A stretch of 64,000 nucleotides of DNA from JAENVU01 sp963801105. Its GTDB lineage: Bacteria; Actinomycetota; Acidimicrobiia; IMCC26256; JAENVU01. The notes below the pieces were generated by a model. It made no database searches. It was given only the letters and a program-made list of their open reading frames with translations, and was not told the DNA's origin. The first letter of the stretch is position 1, and the number at the start of each line of letters is the position of its first letter. Shown here in pieces: positions 44,437 through 52,529 of this stretch. The position numbers and the translations under genes are program-made. Where the stretch lies: contig CAWDDH010000003.1 in NCBI GenBank assembly GCA_963801105.1, forward strand, positions 1,364,001-1,428,000, given 5' to 3'.

Positions 44437-45467
44437 ATGTCCGTCGTGCAGTTGCGCGGAGCCGTGGACGGGGTCGTGGCCGCCTCACCGGAGGAGCTGT
44501 CCGATGCCGCGCTCGCGGACGAGGTCGTCGCGGTGCGGGCCGAGATGGATCGGCTGGAGGCGCAGTTCGCGCGGCTGGCGCACGCGGCGCACCGCCGGGG
44601 GATTGGTGCGGCCGAAGGCTCGCCGTCGACCGCCGCGTGGCTCCGGCGACGCACGGGAATGCGTGAGGGCGAGGCGCGGGTCGCGCTCGAAGCCGGTGCG
44701 GTCTGTGGTGACGTGTTGCACGCGACCGGCCAGGCCTGGCGCGCGGGGGAGATCACCTCGGGCGCGGCGCGCACGATCGTCGCCGCGCGCGTCGAGGGCC
44801 ATGACGCGAAGCTCGCCGCCATCGAGCCGGTCCTGCTGGATCTCGCGCGTGACCGCGCCACCCGGGAGCTGCGTCGCGCCTGCGCGCACTTCCGCCACTG
44901 CGCGACCGCCGAGGGTACCGAGCCGCGTGCCCACGACGGGCTGACACTCTCACGCACCTACGGCGGCCGCACCGTCCTGTCGGCAGAGCTCTCCGAGATC
45001 GCGGCCGAGACGGTGGTGACCGCGATCCACGTGTTCACCGACCCTCCCGCCGAGGGCGACGACCGCACCCCGGCCCGGCGCCGGGCCGACGCGCTCGTGC
45101 GCATCTCCGAGACCGCGCTGGCCACACTCGGCCGGCAGGCCGACCGCGCCCGGACCCGGGCCACGATCGTCGTGAACTGGACCACGCTCACCTCCGCCTC
45201 CGACCTCCGCCTCCGCCGCCGCCACCGGTGCGGCGGGCCCTGGTGGTGCGCGACGGCGGGTGCCGGTTCCCGGGCTGTGACCGACCCCCCGGCTGGTGCG
45301 ACGCGCACCACGTGGTCCACTGGCGCAGTGGCGGCCGGACCGACCGGGACAACCTCGTGCTGCTCTGCGACCATCATCACCACGTCGTGCACCGACCCGG
45401 CTGGATCGTCAAGTTCGACGGCCACGACCTGCGCGTGCTCCGACCGGACGGTGCCGAGGTCACGTGA
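44437..45467 (+). pseudogene. DUF222-HNH (13E12 repeat-type) protein, damaged
   Basis: The DUF222 domain starts at ATG 44437 (GGGAGG ribosome-binding site) with LRGAVDGVVAASPEELSD, EMDRLEAQFARLAHAAHRRG, TAAWLRRRTGM and SGAARTIVAA. It stays open to about 45184 (ATIVVNWTTLT). The HNH part (RRALVVRDGGCRFPGCDRPP, WCDAHHVVHW, NLVLLCDHHHHVVH) lies in a different frame from 45228. In intact relatives some 50-80 residues separate these parts; here only a Pro/Arg-coding GC-rich run remains, so there is a deletion plus a frame change. An HNH nuclease role under SOS control is likely for the intact form. Confidence 0.78.
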
Positions 45468-45488
45468 CCGCGGCCGCGCGACTGATGG

Positions 45489-46112
45489 TCACTCGCCGGG
45501 CGTCGGCCCCTCTGAAGCGCGGGCTCCGGCGTCCCGGGCCCGGCGCTTGCGGTGCCAGCGCAGGCCGCCCTCGAGCGCGGCGAGGACCGAGTCGTTGTCG
45601 CGCGAGATCCGGTCGTGCACCCACCGCTCCAGCCCGAGGCGGCGCATCCACGGATTGAAGCACTCGTACCGCTCGGTGAAGTGCACGCGGGTCCGGCCGT
45701 CACCGAGGTCCTCCAGCCGCGTCGACCCCTCCGCACGCGACCACAACGGCTTGCCCACGGCGTCGTACCGCCAGGATTCGAACGGCTGCACCTGCGTCAG
45801 CCACTCCCAGGACTGACCGACCCCGCCGGACCCGAGGATGCGCGGTACCGGGAAGTGGCAGTGGCGGACCAGTCCCTCGCCGACCTCGTCGCCCGGGTGC
45901 AGGATCTCGATCCGCGTCGGTACCGGTCCGCGAGCCGAGGAGACGCGTCGCACGTACCGTGCGACGCCCGAGGCGGGGCCCGAACGGTCCGGCGGCCCGG
46001 CCGTCGAGCGCGGGGAGGGCGGCTGGGGACGGTCCGGCGCGCGGTACCAGAAGAGCTCCCACACCTCCTCGGGCGGTGCGTCGAGGTCGACGGAGAAGCG
46101 GTGCTCCTGCAT
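45489..46112 (-). CDS. SRPBCC (START-like) family protein
   Basis: The product has 207 residues from ATG 46112, which overlaps the stop of the VOC gene by one base (TGATG). The opening HRFSVDLDAPPEEVWELFWYRAP is the typical SRPBCC strand-helix start, and RVHFTERYECFNPW continues the grip fold. SRPBCC proteins bind hydrophobic ligands in a central cavity; many are of unknown function. The longer frame upstream of 46112 is antisense to the VOC and cbs genes. A basic tail (RWHRKRRARD) ends the protein. Confidence 0.78.
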   Translation of the reverse strand: MQEHRFSVDLDAPPEEVWELFWYRAPDRPQPPSPRSTAGPPDRSGPASGVARYVRRVSSARGPVPTRIEILHPGDEVGEGLVRHCHFPVPRILGSGGVGQSWEWLTQVQPFESWRYDAVGKPLWSRAEGSTRLEDLGDGRTRVHFTERYECFNPWMRRLGLERWVHDRISRDNDSVLAALEGGLRWHRKRRARDAGARASEGPTPGE

Positions 46113-46483
46113 CAGGGGCCGGTCGATCCGGGGAGATGGACGAGGCAGAACTCGTTGCCCGCGGGGTCGGTCATCACCTGGAACGGCTCGGGCGACTCGT
46201 GCACCAGCCGCCCGAGCCGCCGGGCGCCGAGTCGCTCCGCCGCGACGGTCGCGGCCTCGATGTCGGGCACCCACACGTCGAGGTGGAGCCGGTTCTTCCC
46301 GGCCTTGGCCTCGGGGACCTTCTGGAAGGCCACGCGCGGGTGCCCGGGCCCGGCGGCGCGCAGGGAGACCCAGTCGTCGTCCCGGGAGGCCACCTCCACC
46401 TCGAGGAGGGCGGACCAGAACGCGGCGAGCGGCTCGGGATCCAGGCAGTCGACGACGACGGTCCGGAGCGCACCCACAGCCAC
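46112..46483 (-). CDS. VOC family protein (glyoxalase-like)
   Basis: This 123-residue protein begins LRTVVVDCLDPEPLAAFWSALL, with RLHLDVWVPDIEAA in the middle and the end MTDPAGNEFCLVH, a standard glyoxalase-like domain pattern. It probably binds a small ligand, with metal residues at His (HLDV) and Glu (NEFCL). It is translationally coupled to the SRPBCC gene and divergent from cbs. Confidence 0.82.
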   Translation of the reverse strand: MAVGALRTVVVDCLDPEPLAAFWSALLEVEVASRDDDWVSLRAAGPGHPRVAFQKVPEAKAGKNRLHLDVWVPDIEAATVAAERLGARRLGRLVHESPEPFQVMTDPAGNEFCLVHLPGSTGP

Positions 46484-46502
46484 GTCGCGACTCTACGAGC
46501 GG

Positions 46503-46508
46503 TACGGT
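46503..46508 (+). promoter_or_regulatory. Probable -10 box of cbs
   Basis: TACGGT ends 7 bases before the GTG start at 46516. No ribosome-binding site lies between, again suggesting a leaderless transcript. Confidence 0.42.
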
Positions 46509-46515
46509 CGGCGAC

Positions 46516-47910
46516 GTGGACCTCCCCGCCGCCCCCGAGATCGCCGACTCGATCCTGGACCTCGTGGGCAACACGCCGATGCTCCGGCTCGGTCGGGTCG
46601 GGCGGGACCTTGCGTGTGATCTCGTGGCCAAGGTCGAGACCACGAACCCGGGCGGCAGCGTCAAGGACCGCCCGGCGGTCGCGATGATCGACGCGGCCGA
46701 GCGCGAGGGGCTGCTGGTGCCGGGGGGCACCATCGTCGAACCGACGTCGGGCAACACCGGCGTCGGCCTCGCGATCGTCGCCGCGCAGCGCGGCTACGAG
46801 TGCATCTTCGTCATGTCCGACAAGATGAGCCCGGAGAAGGTCTCGCTGCTGCGGGCGTACGGTGCCGAGGTCGTGGTGTGTCCGACGGCCGTGCCGCCCG
46901 AGCACCCCGACTCCTACTACTCGGTCGCCGACCGGCTGACGCGCGAGACGCCGAAGGCCTTCCGGCCCGATCAGTACTCCAACCCGCACAACCCCGAGGA
47001 GCACGAGCGCTCGACCGGTCCGGAGATCTGGCGCCAGACCGCCGGCCGGGTGACGCACTTCGTGGCCGGCGTCGGCACCGGCGGCACGATCACCGGCGTC
47101 GCGCGGTACCTGAAGCGCATGAACCCCGACGTGCAGATCGTCGGCGCCGATCCCGAGGGCTCGGTCTACTCCGGTGGCACGGGTCGGCCGTACCTCGTCG
47201 AGGGGGTGGGCGAGGACTTCTGGCCGACCACGTTCGATCCGTCGCTCGTCGACCGGACCGTGATGGTCACCGATGCCGAGTCCTTCGCCGCCGCGCGCCG
47301 CGTCACACGCGAGGAGGGCCTCCTCATCGGTGGTTCGTGCGGCACGGCGGTGCACGCGGCGATGGTCGTGGGTGCCGAGTTGGGTCCCGACGACCTCGTC
47401 GTGGTGCTCCTGCCCGACTCCGGCCGCGGCTACCTCTCGAAGATCTACAACGACGCGTGGATGATGGACTTCGGCTTCATCCGGTGCGACGGTGACAGCG
47501 CGGGCGACGTGCTCGCGGGGAAGGACGGCTCGATCCCCGATCTCGTGCTCGTCACGCCCGACGAGCCGGCGCGCAACGCGTGGTCGCTGATGCGTGACCT
47601 CGGGGTCTCCCAGGTCGTGGTGTCGGTCAGCAAGGAGTCGCCGCTCGCGGCGAAGGAGGTGAGCGGCATGCTCGACGAGCTCGCCCTCATGGACCGCGCG
47701 TTCCGCGATCCCGACGTCCTCGACGAGCCGGTCCGGGCCGTCATGAGCCCGGCGATGCCGATGGTGGGCATCGGCGAACCGGTCGGGAACCTCGTCGCTG
47801 CGCTCGACACGTCCACCACGCTCCTGGTGCTCGACGGCGGCCACCCCGTCGGGTTGATCAGCCGCAGCGACGTGCTCGGATTCCTGGCCGGTCGGGGGGC
47901 CGTGCGATGA
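46516..47910 (+). CDS. cbs: Cystathionine beta-synthase
   Basis: The 464-residue product has a PLP fold-type II catalytic domain followed by two CBS domains. The PLP Lys is at 50 in NPGGSVKDRP; the Ser/Thr loop is EPTSGNTGVGL and the phosphate loop GVGTGGTITGVARYL. The C-terminus carries CBS repeats (RNAWSLMRDLGVSQVVVSVS and VMSPAMPMVGIGEPVGNLVAAL, ending HPVGLISRSDVLGFLAGRG). No heme-binding N-terminus is present. It makes cystathionine from homocysteine and Ser. It overlaps the next gene by 4 bases, giving a reverse transsulfuration pair. Confidence 0.93.
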   Translation: MDLPAAPEIADSILDLVGNTPMLRLGRVGRDLACDLVAKVETTNPGGSVKDRPAVAMIDAAEREGLLVPGGTIVEPTSGNTGVGLAIVAAQRGYECIFVMSDKMSPEKVSLLRAYGAEVVVCPTAVPPEHPDSYYSVADRLTRETPKAFRPDQYSNPHNPEEHERSTGPEIWRQTAGRVTHFVAGVGTGGTITGVARYLKRMNPDVQIVGADPEGSVYSGGTGRPYLVEGVGEDFWPTTFDPSLVDRTVMVTDAESFAAARRVTREEGLLIGGSCGTAVHAAMVVGAELGPDDLVVVLLPDSGRGYLSKIYNDAWMMDFGFIRCDGDSAGDVLAGKDGSIPDLVLVTPDEPARNAWSLMRDLGVSQVVVSVSKESPLAAKEVSGMLDELALMDRAFRDPDVLDEPVRAVMSPAMPMVGIGEPVGNLVAALDTSTTLLVLDGGHPVGLISRSDVLGFLAGRGAVR

Positions 47911-49082
47911 GCGACGAGGGGAACGGGGGCGTCGACGGCGTATCCGGCTTCGAGACGCAGGCGATCCACACCGGCCAGCCCGCCGACCCGGTCACCGGCG
48001 CGGTGGTCACTCCCATCAGCCTCGCCACGACCTTCGCCCAGGACGCCGTGGGCAAGCACGCGGGCTTCGAGTACGGCCGCACCGGCAATCCCACGCGCTC
48101 GGCGCTCGAGTCCTGTCTCGCGGCGCTCGAAGGGGCGGCGCGGGGCCTGGCCTTCGCGAGCGGCATGGCCGCCGAGGACGCGGTCCTCCGTGCGCTCGTC
48201 GCGCCCGGCGACCACGTGGTGCTGCCGCTCGACGCGTACGGCGGCACGTTCCGGCTCGTCTCGCGGGTGTACGCCGACGCGGGCGTCTCGTGGTCCGCCG
48301 CCGACCTCACCCGGCCCGAGCGGCTGGCCGAGGTCCTCACGCCGGCGACCCGGGTGATCTGGATCGAGACCCCCACGAACCCGGCGCTCGGCGTGGTCGA
48401 CATCGCGGCCGTCGCGCAGGTCGCGCATGCGGCCGGTGCGAAGGTCGTGGTGGACAACACGTTCGCGACGCCCTACCTCCAGCAGCCACTCGCGCTCGGC
48501 GCCGACGTCGTGGTGCACTCGACCACGAAGTACCTCGGCGGTCACTCGGACACGATCGGTGGATTCGTCGCGGTCGCCGACGACGATCTCGGGGAGCGGC
48601 TCGCGTTCCTCCAGAACGCGACCGGCGCGGTCCCCGGCCCGTTCGACTGCTACCTCGTCCTGCGCGGCATCAAGACCCTCGCGGTTCGCATGGACCGGCA
48701 CTGCGAGAACGCGGCCACGGTCGTCGCGATGCTCGGGGACCACCCGGCGGTCGATCGGGTCCTGTACCCGGGGCTCGCGTCGCACCCCGGCCACGAGATC
48801 GCCCGCCGCCAGATGCGCGCCTTCGGCGGCATGGTGAGCTTCCTCGCCGCCGGCGGTGAGTCGGCCGCGCTCGAGATCGCGCGGCGCACCGAGCTCTTCA
48901 CCCTGGCCGAGTCGCTCGGCGCGGTCGAGTCGCTGATCGAGCATCCCGGCCGGATGACACACGCCTCGGCCGCGGGTTCCCCCCTCGAGGTGGATCCGGC
49001 GCTGATCCGGCTCTCGGTCGGGCTCGAGTCGAAGGCCGATCTCGTCGCCGATCTGCGCCGCGCGCTCGACGCAGCTCCGTAG
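47907..49082 (+). CDS. Cystathionine gamma-lyase/gamma-synthase
   Basis: The product has 391 residues with ATG 47907 in an ATGA overlap. Cys/Met-metabolism PLP enzyme hallmarks are QAIHTGQPADPVTGAVV, YGRTGNPTRSALE, WIETPTNPALGVVDI, VDNTFATPYLQQPL and STTKYLGGHSDTIGG with PLP Lys208. The C-terminus has ESLIEHPGRMTHAS. Next to cbs, the lyase direction (cystathionine to Cys) is more likely than synthase. Confidence 0.9.
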   Translation: MSDEGNGGVDGVSGFETQAIHTGQPADPVTGAVVTPISLATTFAQDAVGKHAGFEYGRTGNPTRSALESCLAALEGAARGLAFASGMAAEDAVLRALVAPGDHVVLPLDAYGGTFRLVSRVYADAGVSWSAADLTRPERLAEVLTPATRVIWIETPTNPALGVVDIAAVAQVAHAAGAKVVVDNTFATPYLQQPLALGADVVVHSTTKYLGGHSDTIGGFVAVADDDLGERLAFLQNATGAVPGPFDCYLVLRGIKTLAVRMDRHCENAATVVAMLGDHPAVDRVLYPGLASHPGHEIARRQMRAFGGMVSFLAAGGESAALEIARRTELFTLAESLGAVESLIEHPGRMTHASAAGSPLEVDPALIRLSVGLESKADLVADLRRALDAAP

Positions 49083-49094
49083 CCGGAGGGCGCC

Positions 49095-49100
49095 TACCCT
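49095..49100 (+). promoter_or_regulatory. Probable -10 box before the thioredoxin-like gene
   Basis: TACCCT ends 6 bases before ATG 49107; no ribosome-binding site is visible. This may start the MauE/MauA-like cluster as a leaderless transcript. Confidence 0.42.
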
Positions 49101-49106
49101 CGCGGC

Positions 49107-49895
49107 ATGACCGCGTTGGTGGTGATCCTCGCCGTGGTGGTGGCCCTGCTCGTGGTTCTCGTGGGGGGACTGCTCCGGAGTCACGCTGACATCCTGCGGG
49201 TCCTCCACGACGCCGGCTTCGGGCACGACGGGGCGGAGGCGCGCGCGCCGGCCCGGTCGCGGCGCCCGTCGGGCGTGGCCCCGAGTCGACCGCCGAGCGG
49301 ACCGAGTCCGGAGGCCGTCGACCTCGCCGGGGTCACGCCGGCCGGTGACGCGGTGGCGGTCGGCATCGTCGGCGCGCCGATCCCCACGTTGCTCGCGTTC
49401 CTCTCGAGCGGGTGTCTCACGTGCCGGGAGTTCTGGGAGACGTTCGCGGACCCGGCGGTCGCGGTGCCGGGCGGCGCACGGATCGTCGTCGTGACGATGA
49501 GCCCCGAGGACGAGAGCCCGTCCGCACTCTCCCGGCTCGCCTCGCCGCACACGACGGTCGTGATGTCCACGCCGGCGTGGGAGGCGTACGAGGTGGAGGG
49601 CTCGCCGTACTTCGTCTACGTGGACGGTACGAGCGGCGCGGTGGTGGGTGAGGGGACGGCATCGGATTGGGCCCGGGTCTGCGAGATGGTGCGCGAATCG
49701 GTCGATGACGGCGCGCTCGCCGCGTCCCGACGGCGTGCCGCGGCGCGCCAGGCCCGCGCCGCGCGTCGCCACCTCGCGGACCGCCAGCGCGAGGCGCGTG
49801 CCGACGACGCGCTCGCGGCTGCCGGCATCGAACCCGGCGATCCCCGCCTCTACCCGGCGAGCGGGAGCCCGGAACCGGAACCTGATCGGCCGTGA
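49107..49895 (+). CDS. Membrane-anchored thioredoxin-fold protein (MauD-like role)
   Basis: The product has 262 residues. One N-terminal helix (ALVVILAVVVALLVVLVGGLL) anchors it, followed by a Pro/Arg-rich linker and a thioredoxin-like domain starting AGDAVAVGIVGAPIPTLLAF. The redox motif is SGCLTCREF with Cys103 and Cys106, and the cis-Pro lies in EGSPYFVYVDG. A basic, helical tail (SRRRAAARQARAARRHLADRQ) ends the protein. Given the MauE-like and Cys-rich exported proteins downstream, it probably makes or reshuffles disulphides in the latter, as MauD does for MauA. Confidence 0.75.
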   Translation: MTALVVILAVVVALLVVLVGGLLRSHADILRVLHDAGFGHDGAEARAPARSRRPSGVAPSRPPSGPSPEAVDLAGVTPAGDAVAVGIVGAPIPTLLAFLSSGCLTCREFWETFADPAVAVPGGARIVVVTMSPEDESPSALSRLASPHTTVVMSTPAWEAYEVEGSPYFVYVDGTSGAVVGEGTASDWARVCEMVRESVDDGALAASRRRAAARQARAARRHLADRQREARADDALAAAGIEPGDPRLYPASGSPEPEPDRP

Positions 49896-49975
49896 CGATC
49901 GGGCTCGCGGTTGCCGGTGTGGGCATCGCGGTGATCGCCGGGTTGCGCTCGACCTGGTCCCCCTGAGGCGAGTCG

Positions 49976-50560
49976 ATGCTCGCGAGCATCCATCCGCTCG
50001 GGGAGCGGAGTCGGGGACAACGGTTCGCCACGACGGTCGGCGCGTACGTGCTCGCCTCCACGCTGGGCGGCGCGCTCCTCGGTCTGGTGCTCGGCGCGCT
50101 GGGCGGCGCGCTCCTCGGTGCCGTCGCGTCCGAGCTCCGGGTCGGGCTGCTCGCCGGGGCGGCCGTCGCGGCCGCGGGGTGGGAGTTCGCGCATCGGGCC
50201 GTGCCGTCGTGGCACCGGCAGGTGAACGAGGACTGGCTCGCCGACTTCCGCGGTTGGGTCTACGGCGCCGGGTTCGGCCTCCAGCTCGGCACCGGTGTCG
50301 TCACCATCGTCACGACCGCGGCCGTGTACCTCGTCTGGCTGATCGCGTTCCTCGGCGCCTCACCGGTCCTGGGCCTGGCGGTCGGCACGGCGTTCGGGTT
50401 CGCCCGGGCCGTCCCGGTGCTGACCTCGACCGGTGCCGACACGCCGGCCCGCGTGGCCGGGCGCGTCCGTGCGGTCGACGCACGGGCCGGTAGCTTCCGG
50501 ACCGTGACGGTGGTGGCGGAGCTCCTCGTGGCCGTGGTCCTCGTGGCCGTGGTGGCCTGA
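49976..50560 (+). CDS. Membrane protein of unknown function in the MauE/MauA-like cluster
   Basis: The 194-residue product has a Gly/Ala-rich N-terminal hydrophobic block (two helices, TLGGALLGLVLGALGGALLG), a third near LLAGAAVAAAGWEFAHRAVPSW, then two to three more and a last C-terminal helix. No known motif was recognised. It starts at ATG 49976 with GAGGCGAG upstream, and its stop overlaps the next start by one base (TGATG), placing it firmly in the cluster. Confidence 0.65.
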   Translation: MLASIHPLGERSRGQRFATTVGAYVLASTLGGALLGLVLGALGGALLGAVASELRVGLLAGAAVAAAGWEFAHRAVPSWHRQVNEDWLADFRGWVYGAGFGLQLGTGVVTIVTTAAVYLVWLIAFLGASPVLGLAVGTAFGFARAVPVLTSTGADTPARVAGRVRAVDARAGSFRTVTVVAELLVAVVLVAVVA

Positions 50561-51063
50561 TGGCGGCGATGACGGCGCACGGGATCGCGGTGGACCTGCC
50601 CGCGGGATGGGACGGCCACATCTCGGTGCGCCACGAGGGAGGCGCACTGTCGATCCAGTCCGCGTCGGGCACGCGCCTTGCGTCATTGCAGTCCCGTCCC
50701 GTGGTGCATCTCGCCAACTTCGGCCTCCCCACGGACCGCGGTGACTTCGGCAGCGGCGCCGTCGAGCTGATGGGCGAGGACGACGTGTTCGTCGTGCTGT
50801 TCGAGCACGAGCCCGCCGCCGTGCACACCGCGCTGTTCCGGAGTCAGGGTCTCCCGCGGGCGCTGACACCGCGCGACTTCGATCCCCGCACGCTCCGGCG
50901 CGGGATCCCGGGCCAGACCGCCACGCAGCACTTCTTCCAGGAGGGTGGTCGCGCCTTCTGCCTGTACGCCGTGCTCGGATCCCACGCACGCCGGGCGCGG
51001 TTGGTCCCGATCGCGAACCGGGTGCTCACCTCCGTGCGGCTCGATCCGCCGGTGGCCGGATAG
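50560..51063 (+). CDS. Conserved-looking soluble protein of unknown function
   Basis: The 167 residues have no signal peptide or membrane segment. The protein opens HGIAVDLPAGWDGHISVRHE, a pattern also seen in small beta-rich proteins with a DUF-like barrel, and has a single Cys in GGRAFCLYAVLGSH. No function can be named. It lies between the membrane protein (1-base overlap) and the MauE-like gene (11 bases). Confidence 0.62.
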   Translation: MAAMTAHGIAVDLPAGWDGHISVRHEGGALSIQSASGTRLASLQSRPVVHLANFGLPTDRGDFGSGAVELMGEDDVFVVLFEHEPAAVHTALFRSQGLPRALTPRDFDPRTLRRGIPGQTATQHFFQEGGRAFCLYAVLGSHARRARLVPIANRVLTSVRLDPPVAG

Positions 51064-51066
51064 GTT
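51061..51066 (+). promoter_or_regulatory. Possible internal -10 box before the MauE-like gene
   Basis: TAGGTT, partly inside the preceding stop codon, lies 8 bases before ATG 51075. It could give the last two genes of the cluster their own transcript. Confidence 0.35.
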
Positions 51067-51074
51067 CGGTCGCG

Positions 51075-51599
51075 ATGGGTGCGTGGTCCGGTCCGTTCCT
51101 CGTCGCGACGATCCTGCTCGCGACCGCGGGGATCGCCAAGGTGGTCCGGCCCGACGACACCGTCGGCGCCCTGCGGGCCATGGGAATCTCGGTTCCGCCC
51201 CTCGTGGTCCGCGTGGGTGGCGGGATCGAGGCGGCGGTCGCGATCGGTGCGGCGCTCACGGGGGCGCCGGTGCTCGCGGCGATCGTCGCCGCGTCGTATC
51301 TGGCCTTCACCGGCTTCGTCGTCGTGGCGCTCGCGCGGCGGTTGCCGATCAGCTCGTGCGGGTGCTTCGGGCGAATGGACACCCCGCCGACGGTCCTGCA
51401 CGTCGTGATCGACGCCGGTGCCGCCGTCTGCGCCCTCGCGGTGACACTCCGCGACGGCGGCGGTCTCGGCCCGGTGCTGGCGGACCAGCCGCTCGCCGGG
51501 ATCCCCTTCCTGCTCCTCGTCGCGGCCGGGACCTCCGCGGCCCTGACCGCCCTGACCGTGCTGCCGAAGCTCGCCCGACTCGGGGCCGGGCGCTCGTGA
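51075..51599 (+). CDS. MauE/DoxX-like membrane protein
   Basis: The product has 174 residues and four hydrophobic helices. The motif TAGIAKVVRPDDT after helix 1 and the central SSCGCFGRMD (Cys pair in a loop) are typical of MauE-like proteins, which with MauD support maturation and disulphide formation of the methylamine dehydrogenase light chain. The stop overlaps the next start (GTGA), so it is co-translated with the Cys-rich MauA-like protein. Confidence 0.82.
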   Translation: MGAWSGPFLVATILLATAGIAKVVRPDDTVGALRAMGISVPPLVVRVGGGIEAAVAIGAALTGAPVLAAIVAASYLAFTGFVVVALARRLPISSCGCFGRMDTPPTVLHVVIDAGAAVCALAVTLRDGGGLGPVLADQPLAGIPFLLLVAAGTSAALTALTVLPKLARLGAGRS

Positions 51600-52507
51600 G
51601 CGCGCGACTCGCCGACCGCGCCGCCGGCTTCCTCGGCCGGCACAGTCGCCGGACGTTCCTGCGCCGCAGCGCGATGGTCGGCACCGCGCTCGCGGTCGCA
51701 CCCACCGACTTCGTGCTCCGTCCCGGCACCGCGTACGGCGCGATCTGCAACTGCAGCGGCAACTCGTGCGAGTGCGGGTCGCTGTGCTGCGACGGGTACA
51801 CCGAGTTCTGCTGCACCATGACCGGGTCCAACTCGTGTCCGCCGGGCACGGTCGCGGCCGGGTGGTGGAAGGCCGACGGCTCGCAGTACTGCGCCGGCCC
51901 GCGCTACTACATCGACTGCAACGCGACGTGCCGGTGCGGCACCGGTCGGATCTGTCCCGACTCGTGCGCGAACTCACCGTGGGGCTGCGGCTGTGCACAC
52001 GGCGACTGCAACAACCGCAAGGCCGGCTGCACCCGGTTCCGGTACGGCCAGTGCAACCAACAGGTCGCGACCGTCGGGGCCATCGCGTGCCGGGTCGTGT
52101 CGTGCGACCCCGCGGTGCTCGTGGTCGGAGCGTGTGCGCCGACGGTCGCGGTCGACAACTCGACGGCGAATCACAACAAGCCCTGCTTGCAGCAGACGCA
52201 GGAGGAGGACGACGTGGAACACGGCATGGCGGTCGACGTGACGCTCAACCCGCTGGACACGACGAGCGGCTACACCCTCGACCGCTGGGGCGGTGTCCAC
52301 GCGTTCGGCAGCGCCGTCCCCGCCCGGACCAGCGCGTACTGGCCCGGCCAGGACGTTGCCCGACGCGTGGTCATCTCCGACTGGAACACGGGCGCCGGCT
52401 ACGTCATGGACCTCGACGGCGCCCTCCACCCCTTCAACGGCGCGGCCCGGGTCAAGGGCAGCCCGTACTGGCGCGGCGGGAAGGTCGTCCCGTTCTTCGA
52501 GCTGTGA
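51596..52507 (+). CDS. Tat-exported Cys-rich protein with MauA-like domain and GYxLDxxGG C-terminus
   Basis: The product has 303 residues from GTG 51596. A Tat signal (SRRTFLRR, residues 17-24) is followed by a domain with 22 Cys between 51 and 170. The segment CCTMTGSNSCPPGTVAAGWW (72-91) parallels MauA, whose CPPGT...W Trp is half of its tryptophan tryptophylquinone cofactor; Trp129 in NSPWGCGC could be the partner. Further blocks are RYYIDCNATCRCG and TRFRYGQCN. The C-terminal 80 residues hold SGYTLDRWGGVHAFG and AGYVMDLDGALHPF, a beta-propeller-like repeat known from actinobacterial exported proteins. No heavy chain is encoded here. The function is unknown; exported redox or scaffold protein is a guess. 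Confidence 0.75.
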   Translation: MSARLADRAAGFLGRHSRRTFLRRSAMVGTALAVAPTDFVLRPGTAYGAICNCSGNSCECGSLCCDGYTEFCCTMTGSNSCPPGTVAAGWWKADGSQYCAGPRYYIDCNATCRCGTGRICPDSCANSPWGCGCAHGDCNNRKAGCTRFRYGQCNQQVATVGAIACRVVSCDPAVLVVGACAPTVAVDNSTANHNKPCLQQTQEEDDVEHGMAVDVTLNPLDTTSGYTLDRWGGVHAFGSAVPARTSAYWPGQDVARRVVISDWNTGAGYVMDLDGALHPFNGAARVKGSPYWRGGKVVPFFEL

Positions 52508-52512
52508 CGCGC

Positions 52513-52525
52513 GCCCGGCGCGGGC
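52513..52525. terminator. Stem-loop between convergent genes
   Basis: GCCCG-GCG-CGGGC forms a 5-base-pair stem in the 22-base gap between the MauA-like gene and sdhB, which face each other. It has no T-run, so a bidirectional terminator is only likely by position. Confidence 0.35.
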
Positions 52526-52529
52526 GGAC

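Noticed and set aside
49107..52507. A true methylamine dehydrogenase operon
   Set aside because: The heavy chain, MauG and an electron acceptor are absent, and the light-chain-like protein has about twice the Cys count and an extra C-terminal module.
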